DNA of 50,148 nt from UBA2137 sp050251555 (GTDB lineage: Bacteria > Pseudomonadota > Alphaproteobacteria > Micavibrionales > Micavibrionaceae): assembly GCA_050251555.1 (NCBI GenBank), contig JBFWMN010000005.1, positions 1 to 50,148 of the forward strand, given 5' to 3'. Below, piece by piece: positions 35,205 to 43,013 of the stretch (position 1 is its first letter; every line of letters begins with the position of its first letter). Under the pieces are notes generated by a model that did not search any database, was not told the origin of the DNA, and saw only the letters and a list, made by a program, of their open reading frames with translations. The translations under genes were made by a program, and so were the position numbers.

Positions 35205-35576
35205 TCAATAGCTCAAATGCGAAACGCGAAGCGGGACAGCCTGTGCGTGAGCCCCTTCGAACGGCAGAATTATCACCTCGGCAGTGATCGGGAGCTTGAG
35301 CTTTATCGCGACGGCTTGGGTGATGGCGGGGTCGTTACGCTGAGCAACGGCTTCGATCAGTTCCGCTTTGAAGGGCTGCGCATCATCCGTCAAAATTTGG
35401 CAAGGTTTGGGTTCGAGAGTGAGAATATGGGCGAGAATTTCCCATGAGGGTGCATCCGTTTTAAAGAGATCGAGCACATGCTGCGCCGTTTGCGCGGCAT
35501 AGAGCTCCTCGGTCCTTCGTCCGTTGGCATTTGGGGTGGTGGAGAATGCTCTCCGGCTTGCGTTAAGAAGTGTCAT
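35205..35576 (-). CDS. Unrecognised 123-aa protein
   Basis: I prefer the ATG at 35576 (AAGGAA at 9 nt) over 35585, which is too close to the ribosome-binding sequence. It is soluble, with a basic N-terminus and alternating helical pieces (TAQHVLDLFKTDAPSWEILA, ITQAVAIKLKLP). No motif recognised. First gene after the promoter at 35646-35674 and divergent from the HTH regulator. Confidence 0.55.
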   Translation of the reverse strand: MTLLNASRRAFSTTPNANGRRTEELYAAQTAQHVLDLFKTDAPSWEILAHILTLEPKPCQILTDDAQPFKAELIEAVAQRNDPAITQAVAIKLKLPITAEVIILPFEGAHAQAVPLRVSHLSY

Positions 35577-35645
35577 CAGTGTCATTTCCTTTGTTAAAAA
35601 TGGCTTTATGAGGCTCCTGTTTTGTGCTTTTCCAAACCTCGCCTT

Positions 35646-35674
35646 TATATAAGTTTTAATTCATAAAAAAGCAA
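35646..35674 (-). promoter_or_regulatory. Putative promoter of the 35205 gene
   Basis: On the minus strand TTGCTT (35674-35669), a 17-nt spacer and TATATA (35651-35646). No GGA-N6-TCC site overlaps it, unlike the head and capsid promoters. Confidence 0.55.
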
Positions 35675-35854
35675 GTTCAGATTCATGAAAAAAGACGATT
35701 TTTTTCGCTGAAAATATTGGCATTCTTGACTTTCAGGCCATTTCTCATCATCTAATTCGCATCACTCCATTTTCAAGGGGATTTTGACGTTAAAATCGCC
35801 CCACAAAATATGTCTGAACAGCACGAAAACCCGACTCCCAGAATCGGTTGAGCT

Positions 35855-35872
35855 ATGGGACACTATTCCCAT
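35855..35872. promoter_or_regulatory. Operator-like palindrome, copy 4 (HTH regulator start)
   Basis: ATGGGA-CACTAT-TCCCAT with perfect 6-bp arms, ending within the ATG of the HTH gene. Core GGACACTATTCC fits the GGAYWHWATTCC consensus of the cassette sites. The position suggests autoregulation. Confidence 0.6.
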
Positions 35873-36476
35873 GTTTGATCATACTGCGATCTGGGCGGCG
35901 ATTGACCGCCTCGCAAAATCCAATAATCTGTCGACATCAGGTCTGGCCCGCAAAGCGGGACTGGACCCGACCGCGTTTAACCGTTCAAAGCGCGTCACCC
36001 CTGACGGCAAGCCGCGCTGGCCCTCAACGGAATCGATTGCCAAAATTCTGGCTGTCACGGAAAGCACGCTGACTGACATGATGGATGCCTCGGGACGCGC
36101 AGGTCTTGCGGGCAAAAAGTCAGGCTCATCCACGGCGCTGGGGTACGAGATTTATACCCTCTCCTTCCTTCTCAACCGCGGCCTGCCGCTCAATTTACAA
36201 AAAGGCGGCGACTTTTTCGTGCTTATGGATACGACATCCCCGTTACCTGCCATCAAGCGCGACACGCATGCGCTGATGCGTGTTGCCGATCTCTCGGCCT
36301 CAACGGGTCCGTTTCTGATCGGGCTTGAGGATAAACAGATGATCGGCGCTGCCGAGATCAAGCGCACGGGCGACATGCTGCATGTCACCCCTGCCGCACC
36401 GAATGCGCAGGAACGTAAAATCGAACTCTCTGACGTGCGCTTCCTGCTGTCCCACCTCTCCAGCCCGCCTGCTTGA
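35871..36476 (+). CDS. Helix-turn-helix regulator with S24-like C-terminal fold, candidate cassette repressor
   Basis: A 201-aa protein from the ATG at 35871; an in-frame upstream extension lacks support. The N-terminal HTH is at about residues 20-45 (STSGLARKAGLDPTAFNRSKR), followed by PRWPSTESIAKILA, a sequence style widespread in alphaproteobacterial XRE/S24-type regulators. The C-terminal half resembles the S24 peptidase-like beta domain, but I see no Ser/Lys catalytic pair, so LexA-type self-cleavage is unlikely. A palindrome matching the cassette operators spans its start. A similar-style regulator (RogA) represses the Caulobacter gene transfer agent; orthology here is untested. Confidence 0.75.
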   Translation: MFDHTAIWAAIDRLAKSNNLSTSGLARKAGLDPTAFNRSKRVTPDGKPRWPSTESIAKILAVTESTLTDMMDASGRAGLAGKKSGSSTALGYEIYTLSFLLNRGLPLNLQKGGDFFVLMDTTSPLPAIKRDTHALMRVADLSASTGPFLIGLEDKQMIGAAEIKRTGDMLHVTPAAPNAQERKIELSDVRFLLSHLSSPPA

Positions 36477-36544
36477 CAAAGCGTGCCAAAAGGCTTTTTG
36501 TGTGAGCTTGCAATCCCACAGTTTTTAAATCGAACGAAAGCGAC

Positions 36545-37237
36545 ATGACGACAATGGAGACCTCGAACCCCGCCACACGCGAAGAAGCCGCCAAAATTTT
36601 GCTGGAAACGAAATCGGTCCTGTTCAATGCTGAAAAGCCGTTTGTCTTCACCTCGGGCCGCTTAAGCCCCGTCTATGTCGATATCCGCCGCCTGATTGCT
36701 TTTCCCGATGCGCGCAAACGCCTGATGGATATGGCTGCCGATATTTTGGGCAAGCTGGATATTGATTACATGGCTGGCGGCGAAACGGCAGGCATCCCTT
36801 ACGCTGCCTTTATCGCCGAGCGCCTTCATAAACCCATGCTCTATGTCCGCAAAAAACCCAAAGGTTTCGGACGCATGGCGCAAATCGAAGGTGCTTTGGA
36901 AGAAGACCACCCGAAAGTCGCGCTCATTGAAGATCTGCAAACCGATGGCGGATCGAAGAAAGTCTTTATCGATGTACTGCGCGAAGCAGGGGCAACGGTC
37001 GAACATTCCTTTGTCGTTTTTCATTACGGCAATTTCCCCCAATCCCTTGAGAATATGAAAGAGCTGGGTGTTCAGCTTCATGCGCTGACCGACTGGTGGG
37101 CCGTTTTGGAAGCCGCCCGCATGAGTGACGTCTTCTCGCGTGAAACGCTTGCTTCAGTCGAGTTTTTCCTCAAGAACCCCGATGAATGGGCGACACAAAA
37201 CGCGCATTTGGCAGAAGCCAAAAGCAGCAACGGTTAA
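36545..37237 (+). CDS. pyrE: Orotate phosphoribosyltransferase
   Basis: A 230-aa type I phosphoribosyltransferase that makes OMP from orotate and PRPP in pyrimidine synthesis. The flexible loop carries RKKPKGFG and the PRPP-binding motif is VALIEDLQTDGGSK. FTSGRLSPVYVD near the N-terminus is typical. A second in-frame ATG at 36554 is possible. It forms a tight group with nadK (21 bp spacing). Confidence 0.93.
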   Translation: MTTMETSNPATREEAAKILLETKSVLFNAEKPFVFTSGRLSPVYVDIRRLIAFPDARKRLMDMAADILGKLDIDYMAGGETAGIPYAAFIAERLHKPMLYVRKKPKGFGRMAQIEGALEEDHPKVALIEDLQTDGGSKKVFIDVLREAGATVEHSFVVFHYGNFPQSLENMKELGVQLHALTDWWAVLEAARMSDVFSRETLASVEFFLKNPDEWATQNAHLAEAKSSNG

Positions 37238-37258
37238 GCCTGAATAAAAGCACCTCTC

Positions 37259-38041
37259 ATGAAACTGCACTTCATCGCCGCCGACACTGATGCCGCAGCA
37301 AAAGCTCTCAAAAGCTTCAGCGAGGAATACGGTCAGGCTGAGCGTAGCAAGGCCGATGTGCTGGTTGTGCTGGGCGGCGACGGCACGATGCTTGAGGTGC
37401 TGCATGCGTGCCTTACGCAAGGTGAAAACCGCCCTGTCTATGGTCTGAATTACGGAACTTTGGGCTTTTTGCTTAATCCCGTCACCCCCAAATCCAAGGG
37501 CACATCCACCAATCTGGTGAAACGCATCGAAAATGCGGTCTCGCAAGACATTCATGCGCTGCGTATGAAGGCCATTACGCGTGACGGCTCTGAGGTGGAA
37601 GCCCAAGCCTTTAACGAGGTCTCCCTCATGCGTGAACGTCGTCAGGCCGCACGCCTCAAGGTTTCTGTGAACGGCATTGTACGGATGGAAGAAATGGTGT
37701 GCGACGGCTTACTGGTTGCGACCCCCGCAGGCTCGACCGCCTATAATTTATCGGCGCACGGGCCGATCCTGCCGATTGGCGCGAATGTTTTGGCGCTCAC
37801 CCCCATTTCCGCCTTTCGCCCGCGACGCTGGCGCGGGGCACTCTTGCCTGAAACGGCGCATTTCACCTTTGAGGTTCTGGATAACGACAAACGTCCCGTC
37901 TCGGCAACCGCCGACTTTACCGAGGTGCGTCATGTCAAATCCGTTGAAGTCTGGCAGTCCAAAGACCTTTCCCAGACTCTGCTTTTCGACCCTGATCACA
38001 ACCTCGAAGAGCGGATTTTGAAAGAACAATTCGAAGACTGA
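37259..38041 (+). CDS. nadK: NAD kinase
   Basis: A 260-aa ATP-NAD kinase that makes NADP. The GGDGTML motif follows VLVVL near residue 37, NE appears in AFNEVSL, and the conserved PAGSTAYNLSAHGPILP loop is in the C-terminal domain. The length is normal for alphaproteobacterial NadK. It follows pyrE closely. Confidence 0.93.
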   Translation: MKLHFIAADTDAAAKALKSFSEEYGQAERSKADVLVVLGGDGTMLEVLHACLTQGENRPVYGLNYGTLGFLLNPVTPKSKGTSTNLVKRIENAVSQDIHALRMKAITRDGSEVEAQAFNEVSLMRERRQAARLKVSVNGIVRMEEMVCDGLLVATPAGSTAYNLSAHGPILPIGANVLALTPISAFRPRRWRGALLPETAHFTFEVLDNDKRPVSATADFTEVRHVKSVEVWQSKDLSQTLLFDPDHNLEERILKEQFED

Positions 38042-38119
38042 TTTTATTGATATTTAGGGCTGGACGGGGATGAAATTACCCTTTATAAACGCCCCTTGCC
38101 GACACCATGAATGGTATAT

Positions 38120-38195
38120 GCTCAGGTAGCTCAGTCGGTAGAGCAAAGGACTGAAAATCCTTGTGTCGCCGGTTCGAATCCGGCCCTGAGCACCA
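38120..38195 (+). tRNA. tRNA-Phe (anticodon GAA)
   Basis: 76 nt with encoded CCA. The acceptor stem is GCTCAGG / CCTGAGC, the D arm contains TAGCTCAGTCGGTAGAGC, the anticodon loop is CTGAAAA on stem AAGGA/TCCTT, and the T arm is CGCCGGTTCGAATCCGGC. tRNA 3' ends are common integration sites and an accessory pair follows, but no repeated tRNA end is seen nearby. Confidence 0.97.
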
Positions 38196-38284
38196 TTTCC
38201 CTCTTTCCCCTTATCGTTTCTGCTTTTTAAGCCTAACTTAACACATCCCCTATATTATTTATGTAAATTTCATGGGGGTGAGAT

Positions 38285-39178
38285 ATGACGCAAAATTTTC
38301 GCGCTCTACAACAGGCATTACGCAACAATCCCGATCTGCCTCTGACCTGGGATCAGGCAATTTCTCTGGATTCCACATTTGATGCCAATCCCGAATTAAA
38401 GCGCCAAACTATCGAGGCTCTTGAGCGCATTCAGGCAACTGAAACGGGACAGCGCATGTTACGCGAGATGATTTTGCGTGAAGGATATAACGGTCCCGTA
38501 TCGGCAACAGTTTCTTCCGAAACGGGCGCATCGCTCGCAAATTATGATAATTATCGCAACCTCTTCAAGATTAACCCTGATATCATTAATCCGGATTCAT
38601 TACGTGGCACAGGTCGTACTGTCGATCAATATCTGGCACATGAATTGGGGCATCCCGCGACAATGACACCGACAAGTTTTCGAGATGCACAAATGCGCAC
38701 AAAACTAGATGAGCATTTACGGATAGGAGAGTTCGAAGGTCGTGCCGAAGCCTATTCTCGATCTTATGCGGAAGAGTCTGGCAACCCTTTAGATCAGCCT
38801 TATGAAGGTACACAGCAATATGAAGCTATGGTTGATATGATTAAAGGTGGAATGATGCCAAAAGAAGCTCTTCTCCCTTACCTTGTTCCACGCGTGCTGA
38901 AGGAAGCCAAAATTGATGGTCTTACAGATGCGCAAGCGATTGAACGTTTAGATGATGAAGTTGAACGACTGCGAGCAGATGAAAATATAGATGTTCGTCA
39001 GCAGGTATACGATTATTTGCGTCAGCCTGCACCAGCGGTTAATGAATTGGATGAATTTGTCGTACCGAAAAGTAATGAGCCTTCGGAACCCGAGCCCCCA
39101 CGTGACCCGAGCCGAAGCAACACGGCACCGACTTCCCCCGATGCCAACAGGCCTGCGACAGAACTTAATTTTAATTAA
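38285..39178 (+). CDS. Putative zinc metallopeptidase with HELGH motif
   Basis: A 297-aa protein without a signal peptide. The HExxH motif is at residues 119-123 (QYLAHELGHPATM), with a candidate third ligand in EGRAEAYSRSYAEE about 35 residues later. The C-terminal 50 residues are Pro/Glu/Asn-rich and probably disordered. Coding is more AT-rich than its neighbours, suggesting transfer. The layout is reminiscent of single-domain effector or toxin proteases, but no secretion signal or immunity gene is evident. AGGGGGTGAG-type ribosome-binding sequence lies before ATG. Confidence 0.6.
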   Translation: MTQNFRALQQALRNNPDLPLTWDQAISLDSTFDANPELKRQTIEALERIQATETGQRMLREMILREGYNGPVSATVSSETGASLANYDNYRNLFKINPDIINPDSLRGTGRTVDQYLAHELGHPATMTPTSFRDAQMRTKLDEHLRIGEFEGRAEAYSRSYAEESGNPLDQPYEGTQQYEAMVDMIKGGMMPKEALLPYLVPRVLKEAKIDGLTDAQAIERLDDEVERLRADENIDVRQQVYDYLRQPAPAVNELDEFVVPKSNEPSEPEPPRDPSRSNTAPTSPDANRPATELNFN

Positions 39179-39363
39179 GAAAACCCTTTGTTTTCTGCTG
39201 CTTTGCAAGGTTTTGTTAAGGTTTGCAATGCTATCCTAATGGATGGGACAGTGTGTGCTGAAGAATTGGCACATGCGGGGGCGTGGCTTAGGGCACATCT
39301 TTTTTTCGCGAGAACAAGCGCCCCCATCAATGAAACAAGGATTGAAAGGGCACTTGCCGCGTC

Positions 39364-41352
39364 ATGGCAGATCTTATCGGTACAAACGCAGTCGATGTGC
39401 TTCTCGCTGAACGCGACGGAAGCAACGACACGCTGTCCGGCCTGAACGGCGACGACGTACTGAGCGGCGAAGACGGCGACGATACGCTGGATCCCGGTTC
39501 TGGCAATGATTACCTGTATGGCGGCGATGGGAACGATACCTATATCTGGAATTACGGTTTCAACTCCGTCTTTGATTCATCGGGCACCAACGACCGTTTG
39601 CGCCTCACCCGCTTTTCCTTTGCCGATGTGCACTTCTCACGTGATAATAATACCGATCTTCTGATCGTCTTTCCGGGGTCCAACCATTTCCGTATTCTGA
39701 ACCATTTCGCGCAAAGCGGCGATTACAAGCTGGAATTTATCGTTGATACGAACGGCGCGGTTCATTCGCTTACCAACATTGATGTTTGGGCCTATGGCGA
39801 CGATGGCGACAATACGCTGACAGGCGACCTCAATGGCGCTCTCTTCACCGACACAATGTATGGCGGGCTGGGCAATGATTCCCTGTACGGATTTTCAGGT
39901 GCCGACCAGTTGAATGGTCAAGAAGGCAATGACCGCCTCTATGGCGGTACGGGAAATGACTATCTGTATGGTGGGCGCGGCAACGATTTTGTGATGGGTG
40001 AGGACGGCGACGACCGCGCCTATGGTGATGACGGTAATGACATTGTCGATGGCGGCGCAGGGGACGATCTGGTCGACGGCGGTGACGGCGATGATACGTT
40101 GTACGGCGGTGACGGGAATGATTTTGTCTACGGCCAAAACGGCAATGACATTATTTATGGCGGTAACGGGAACGACACGGCCTATGGCGGCTATGGCGTT
40201 GACTTGATGTATGGCAACGCCGGAAACGATACTTTCTACGCCGGTTACGGCGATGATGAGTTGGATGGCGGCGACGGCAATGACAATATGTATGGCGAAA
40301 ACGGCGCCGACCGCCTGTATGGTTCGCTTGGCTCTGATATTCTGGATGGCGGGTCCGAACTGGATACGATCGATTACGTGCGCGTCAACATGGCTGTCAA
40401 TATCAACATGACTACGGGTGTGGCGACCCTCGCCAACGGTGATGTGACACATTTTTCAAATATAGAGAATGCCTCGGGTACCTATCTGAATGACACCATC
40501 ACGGGGAACGGCGCAAACAACTATCTGAACGGTTATTCTGGCCGCGACACGATCCGTGGCGGCGATGGCGCAGATACCATCTATGGCGGCTCGGGCAATG
40601 ATCTTCTTTACGGCGATAACGGCGCAGACCGTCTTTACGGGGATGACAATAACGACCAGCTTTATGGCGGCTGGGGAGCCGACGTGCTGGAAGGCGGAAA
40701 TGGCGACGATTATCTGTTCGGCGAGAACGACAATGATTCCTTAAGCGGTAATGAAGGCAATGACACGCTGTATGGTGGTCGCGGCAATGATTATCTGTGG
40801 GGGCATACCGGCAACGACACGCTGTATGGCGATGAAAACAACGATGCCCTGTTCGGTGACGAAGGCTCCGATACGCTTTATGGCGGGTCAGGTGACGATT
40901 ATCTTTATGGCGATGACCGCTGGGGAGACCCTAGCTATGTCGGGGGTGCCTCCGATTTTCTTTATGGCGGAGATGGCAGGGATCGACTTTATGGCGGCAA
41001 TGGCACGGATGTTCTGGATGGCGGACGCGGCGTTGACGTACTTGAGGGCGGTGCCGGTTCCGATACGTTTGTGATCTCCCTTGAAAGCGCCCTTGATTCC
41101 CCCGATTACATCACCGATTTCGAAAACGGCCCGGGTGGCGATGTCATTGATCTGACGGATGTTTTGCAAGGCTATAACGGCGGCGACTACAGCGCCTATC
41201 TGTGGTTTGAAGATACAAACTACCATGTCCGTCTTGTTTGTGACCCTGACGGCGCAGGCGGTGCTTATGGCTCACGCACCATCGTTCAGATTCAAGAGCA
41301 CGCCCATATGGATCTGACACAAGCCATTGCCGACGGCAATATCGTCTTTTAA
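39364..41352 (+). CDS. RTX protein, almost entirely calcium-binding nonapeptide repeats
   Basis: A 662-aa acidic Gly/Asp-rich protein. Repeats of the GGxGxDxLY type fill residues about 20-60 and 140-560, interrupted by two non-repeat modules: residues about 60-140 (RLTRFSFADVHF) and about 335-380 (DYVRVNMAVNINMTTGV), both known styles in RTX proteins. The C-terminus (DTFVISLESALDSPDYITDF..DVIDLTDVLQG) is typical of type I secretion substrates. No enzymatic domain is visible, so an adhesive, matrix or surface-layer role is more likely than a toxin. No ABC/HlyD exporter genes are nearby. Confidence 0.88.
   Translation: MADLIGTNAVDVLLAERDGSNDTLSGLNGDDVLSGEDGDDTLDPGSGNDYLYGGDGNDTYIWNYGFNSVFDSSGTNDRLRLTRFSFADVHFSRDNNTDLLIVFPGSNHFRILNHFAQSGDYKLEFIVDTNGAVHSLTNIDVWAYGDDGDNTLTGDLNGALFTDTMYGGLGNDSLYGFSGADQLNGQEGNDRLYGGTGNDYLYGGRGNDFVMGEDGDDRAYGDDGNDIVDGGAGDDLVDGGDGDDTLYGGDGNDFVYGQNGNDIIYGGNGNDTAYGGYGVDLMYGNAGNDTFYAGYGDDELDGGDGNDNMYGENGADRLYGSLGSDILDGGSELDTIDYVRVNMAVNINMTTGVATLANGDVTHFSNIENASGTYLNDTITGNGANNYLNGYSGRDTIRGGDGADTIYGGSGNDLLYGDNGADRLYGDDNNDQLYGGWGADVLEGGNGDDYLFGENDNDSLSGNEGNDTLYGGRGNDYLWGHTGNDTLYGDENNDALFGDEGSDTLYGGSGDDYLYGDDRWGDPSYVGGASDFLYGGDGRDRLYGGNGTDVLDGGRGVDVLEGGAGSDTFVISLESALDSPDYITDFENGPGGDVIDLTDVLQGYNGGDYSAYLWFEDTNYHVRLVCDPDGAGGAYGSRTIVQIQEHAHMDLTQAIADGNIVF
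39418..41070 (+). repeat. Tandem RTX-encoding repeats
   Basis: Dozens of degenerate 27-bp units encoding GGxGxDxUx (for example TATGGCGGCnnnGGCAATGAT). They create long open frames on the opposite strand that should not be taken as genes. Confidence 0.85.
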
Positions 41353-41390
41353 AAAAAGCATTTTCTCCTTTCACATCAGCATACTCGCGT

Positions 41391-41414
41391 CTGCAACATG
41401 CAAATATGTTGCAG
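41391..41414. repeat. Inverted repeat between the RTX gene and glpK
   Basis: Perfect 9-bp arms CTGCAACAT / ATGTTGCAG around GCAAAT. A second imperfect hairpin (AGGTGTCGG / TCGGCACCT) lies at about 41471-41497. They may end either convergent transcript, though neither has a clean T-run. Confidence 0.5.
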
Positions 41415-41516
41415 AATCACAACCATCAATAGTATTATGGTAATAGTAATCCTTACTATCAACGCGGGGCAGGTGTCGGAATTTTCTTTCGGCACCTGTT
41501 CTGTATTCAGGGTATA

Positions 41517-43013
41517 TCAGGCAACAGTTTGAACAGCCGAAACAGCCTTTGCCCAACGCTCTGTTTTGCGCTGAAGGGAGTCGCTCATAGGTTGAGGTTT
41601 GTAAGACTTACTCGCCTGCCAGACATTTTCAATGTCGCTAAGAGACTGAAAGACCCCTGTTTGAAGTCCCGCCAGAAATGCCGCGCCCAAAGCCGTACTT
41701 TCAGGAACGGAAGTGACTTCAATGGTTGTACCTGTAATATCGGCGAGGCGCTGACACATGAGACTATTGGCAACCAGTCCTCCATCCACGCGCCATAATG
41801 CGGAAGACAACCCCGTATCTGCCTCCATCGCAGTTTTCAAATCCCGACTTTGAAAGCCTTGAGCCTCCAATGCCGCCAGCGTGATTTCGGCTTGCCCGGC
41901 CTCGCGGGTCAGGCCAAAAAGCGCGGCTCTGGCATGCGGATCCCAATATGGCGCACCAAGGCCCGTAAAGGCCGGCACGAACATGACATTGGTTTCCTGA
42001 TTGGCGGATTTGGCAAGTGCCTCGCTCTCGGCAGCATTGGCAAAGAATTTCATCTGGTCGCGCAACCACTGGATCGCAGCCCCCGCAACAAAGATAGCGC
42101 CTTCCAACGCGTAATGACGTCCGCCGCCGCCCTCACCCAGATCATAGGCACAGGTTGCCAAGAGGCGATTAGTCGAAGTCGGGCGCGTTGTGCCTGTATT
42201 TATCAAGGCAAAACAACCCGTACCATAGGTGGCCTTCACCATCCCTTCATGGAAGCAGGCTTGCCCAATAAGGGCCGCCTGCTGGTCACCCGCCATCCCG
42301 CAAATGGACAGCGTGTGCCCGGGTAAAATCAGATCGGTCTCTCCGAAATCTCCGCAATTGGGGACGATCTCGGGCAGCAGGCTTTTCGGGATATTGAAAA
42401 GCTCCAGCATCCCGTCATCCCATGCGCCTGTCTCCAGATTCATAAGCATCGTGCGCGAAGCATTGGTCACATCCGTAATGTGATGCTTGCCGTTTGTCAG
42501 CTTCCAGACCAGCCAGCATTCCATCGTGCCGAAGGCCAGCTCGCCGTTCTCGGCGCGTTCCCTTGCCCCTTTAACATGATCTAAAATCCAGCCGATTTTG
42601 GTCGCGGAAAAATACGGATCAAGAAGAAGCCCCGTCACTTCCGTCACGTGGGGTTCGTGCCCCTCCTTTTTCAGCCTAGAGCAGATATCCGCCGTGCGGC
42701 GATCCTGCCAGACAATCGCGTGATAGAGCGGCTCACCCGTTTGCCTATCCCAAATAACCGTCGTTTCGCGCTGGTTGGTGATACCAATACCCGCAATCGG
42801 GCCGCTCGCTTTACTGGCGGCTTCGCGGGTGACTTGCAACACATCATCCCAGATGGCGGCAGCATCCTGTTCGACCCAGCCGTCATGCGGGTAAAACAGC
42901 TCCAGTTCCTTTTGGGCGGTCGTTAACGGTTTTCCGAGGCGGGAAAAGATGATGGCGCGAGACGATGTCGTGCCCTGATCTATGGCAAGAAGGACGGGGG
43001 CACCGCTGCTCAT
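41517..43013 (-). CDS. glpK: Glycerol kinase
   Basis: A 498-aa FGGY-family kinase that phosphorylates glycerol. The N-terminal phosphate loop is AIDQGTTSSRAIIF, substrate motifs include GITNQRETTVIWD, and the C-terminal lobe has VDGGLVANSLMCQ. Its ATG overlaps the glpD stop by 4 nt, indicating one operon for glycerol catabolism. No glpF or glpR is adjacent. Confidence 0.95.
   Translation of the reverse strand: MSSGAPVLLAIDQGTTSSRAIIFSRLGKPLTTAQKELELFYPHDGWVEQDAAAIWDDVLQVTREAASKASGPIAGIGITNQRETTVIWDRQTGEPLYHAIVWQDRRTADICSRLKKEGHEPHVTEVTGLLLDPYFSATKIGWILDHVKGARERAENGELAFGTMECWLVWKLTNGKHHITDVTNASRTMLMNLETGAWDDGMLELFNIPKSLLPEIVPNCGDFGETDLILPGHTLSICGMAGDQQAALIGQACFHEGMVKATYGTGCFALINTGTTRPTSTNRLLATCAYDLGEGGGGRHYALEGAIFVAGAAIQWLRDQMKFFANAAESEALAKSANQETNVMFVPAFTGLGAPYWDPHARAALFGLTREAGQAEITLAALEAQGFQSRDLKTAMEADTGLSSALWRVDGGLVANSLMCQRLADITGTTIEVTSVPESTALGAAFLAGLQTGVFQSLSDIENVWQASKSYKPQPMSDSLQRKTERWAKAVSAVQTVA

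Larger units (their letters stand above)
20312..35576 (-). mobile_element. Podovirus-like head-tail-lysis cassette, candidate gene transfer agent or reduced prophage
   Basis: About 15 kb of leftward genes in T7-type late order: portal, scaffold, capsid, tail tubular A, tail tubular B, gp14-like protein, tail fibre/spike, small terminase, large terminase, then lysis genes. No integrase, repressor/Cro pair, DNA or RNA polymerase, primase-helicase, lysozyme of the early type or gp15/gp16-size proteins is present. Both flanks are host genes (nhaA; HTH regulator, pyrE). No disrupted structural gene is visible. Particle formation and DNA packaging are inferred from the gene set. Alternatives are a satellite or a domesticated defective prophage. 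Confidence 0.75.

Noticed and set aside
20312..35576. Cassette as an RcGTA-type element
   Set aside because: Portal, scaffold, tubular and spike genes are of T7/podovirus style; there is no tape measure, major tail protein or RcGTA gp12-15-type set.
38120..38195. tRNA-Phe as the attachment site of the phage cassette
   Set aside because: The cassette lies on the other side of pyrE-nadK, no integrase is present and no duplicated tRNA end was found by eye.
39895..40452. 185-aa leftward frame opposite the RTX gene, Val/Ile-rich
   Set aside because: Antisense shadow of the 27-bp RTX repeats; its repeated IxxVxAVxxI pattern is the complement of GGxGxD codons.
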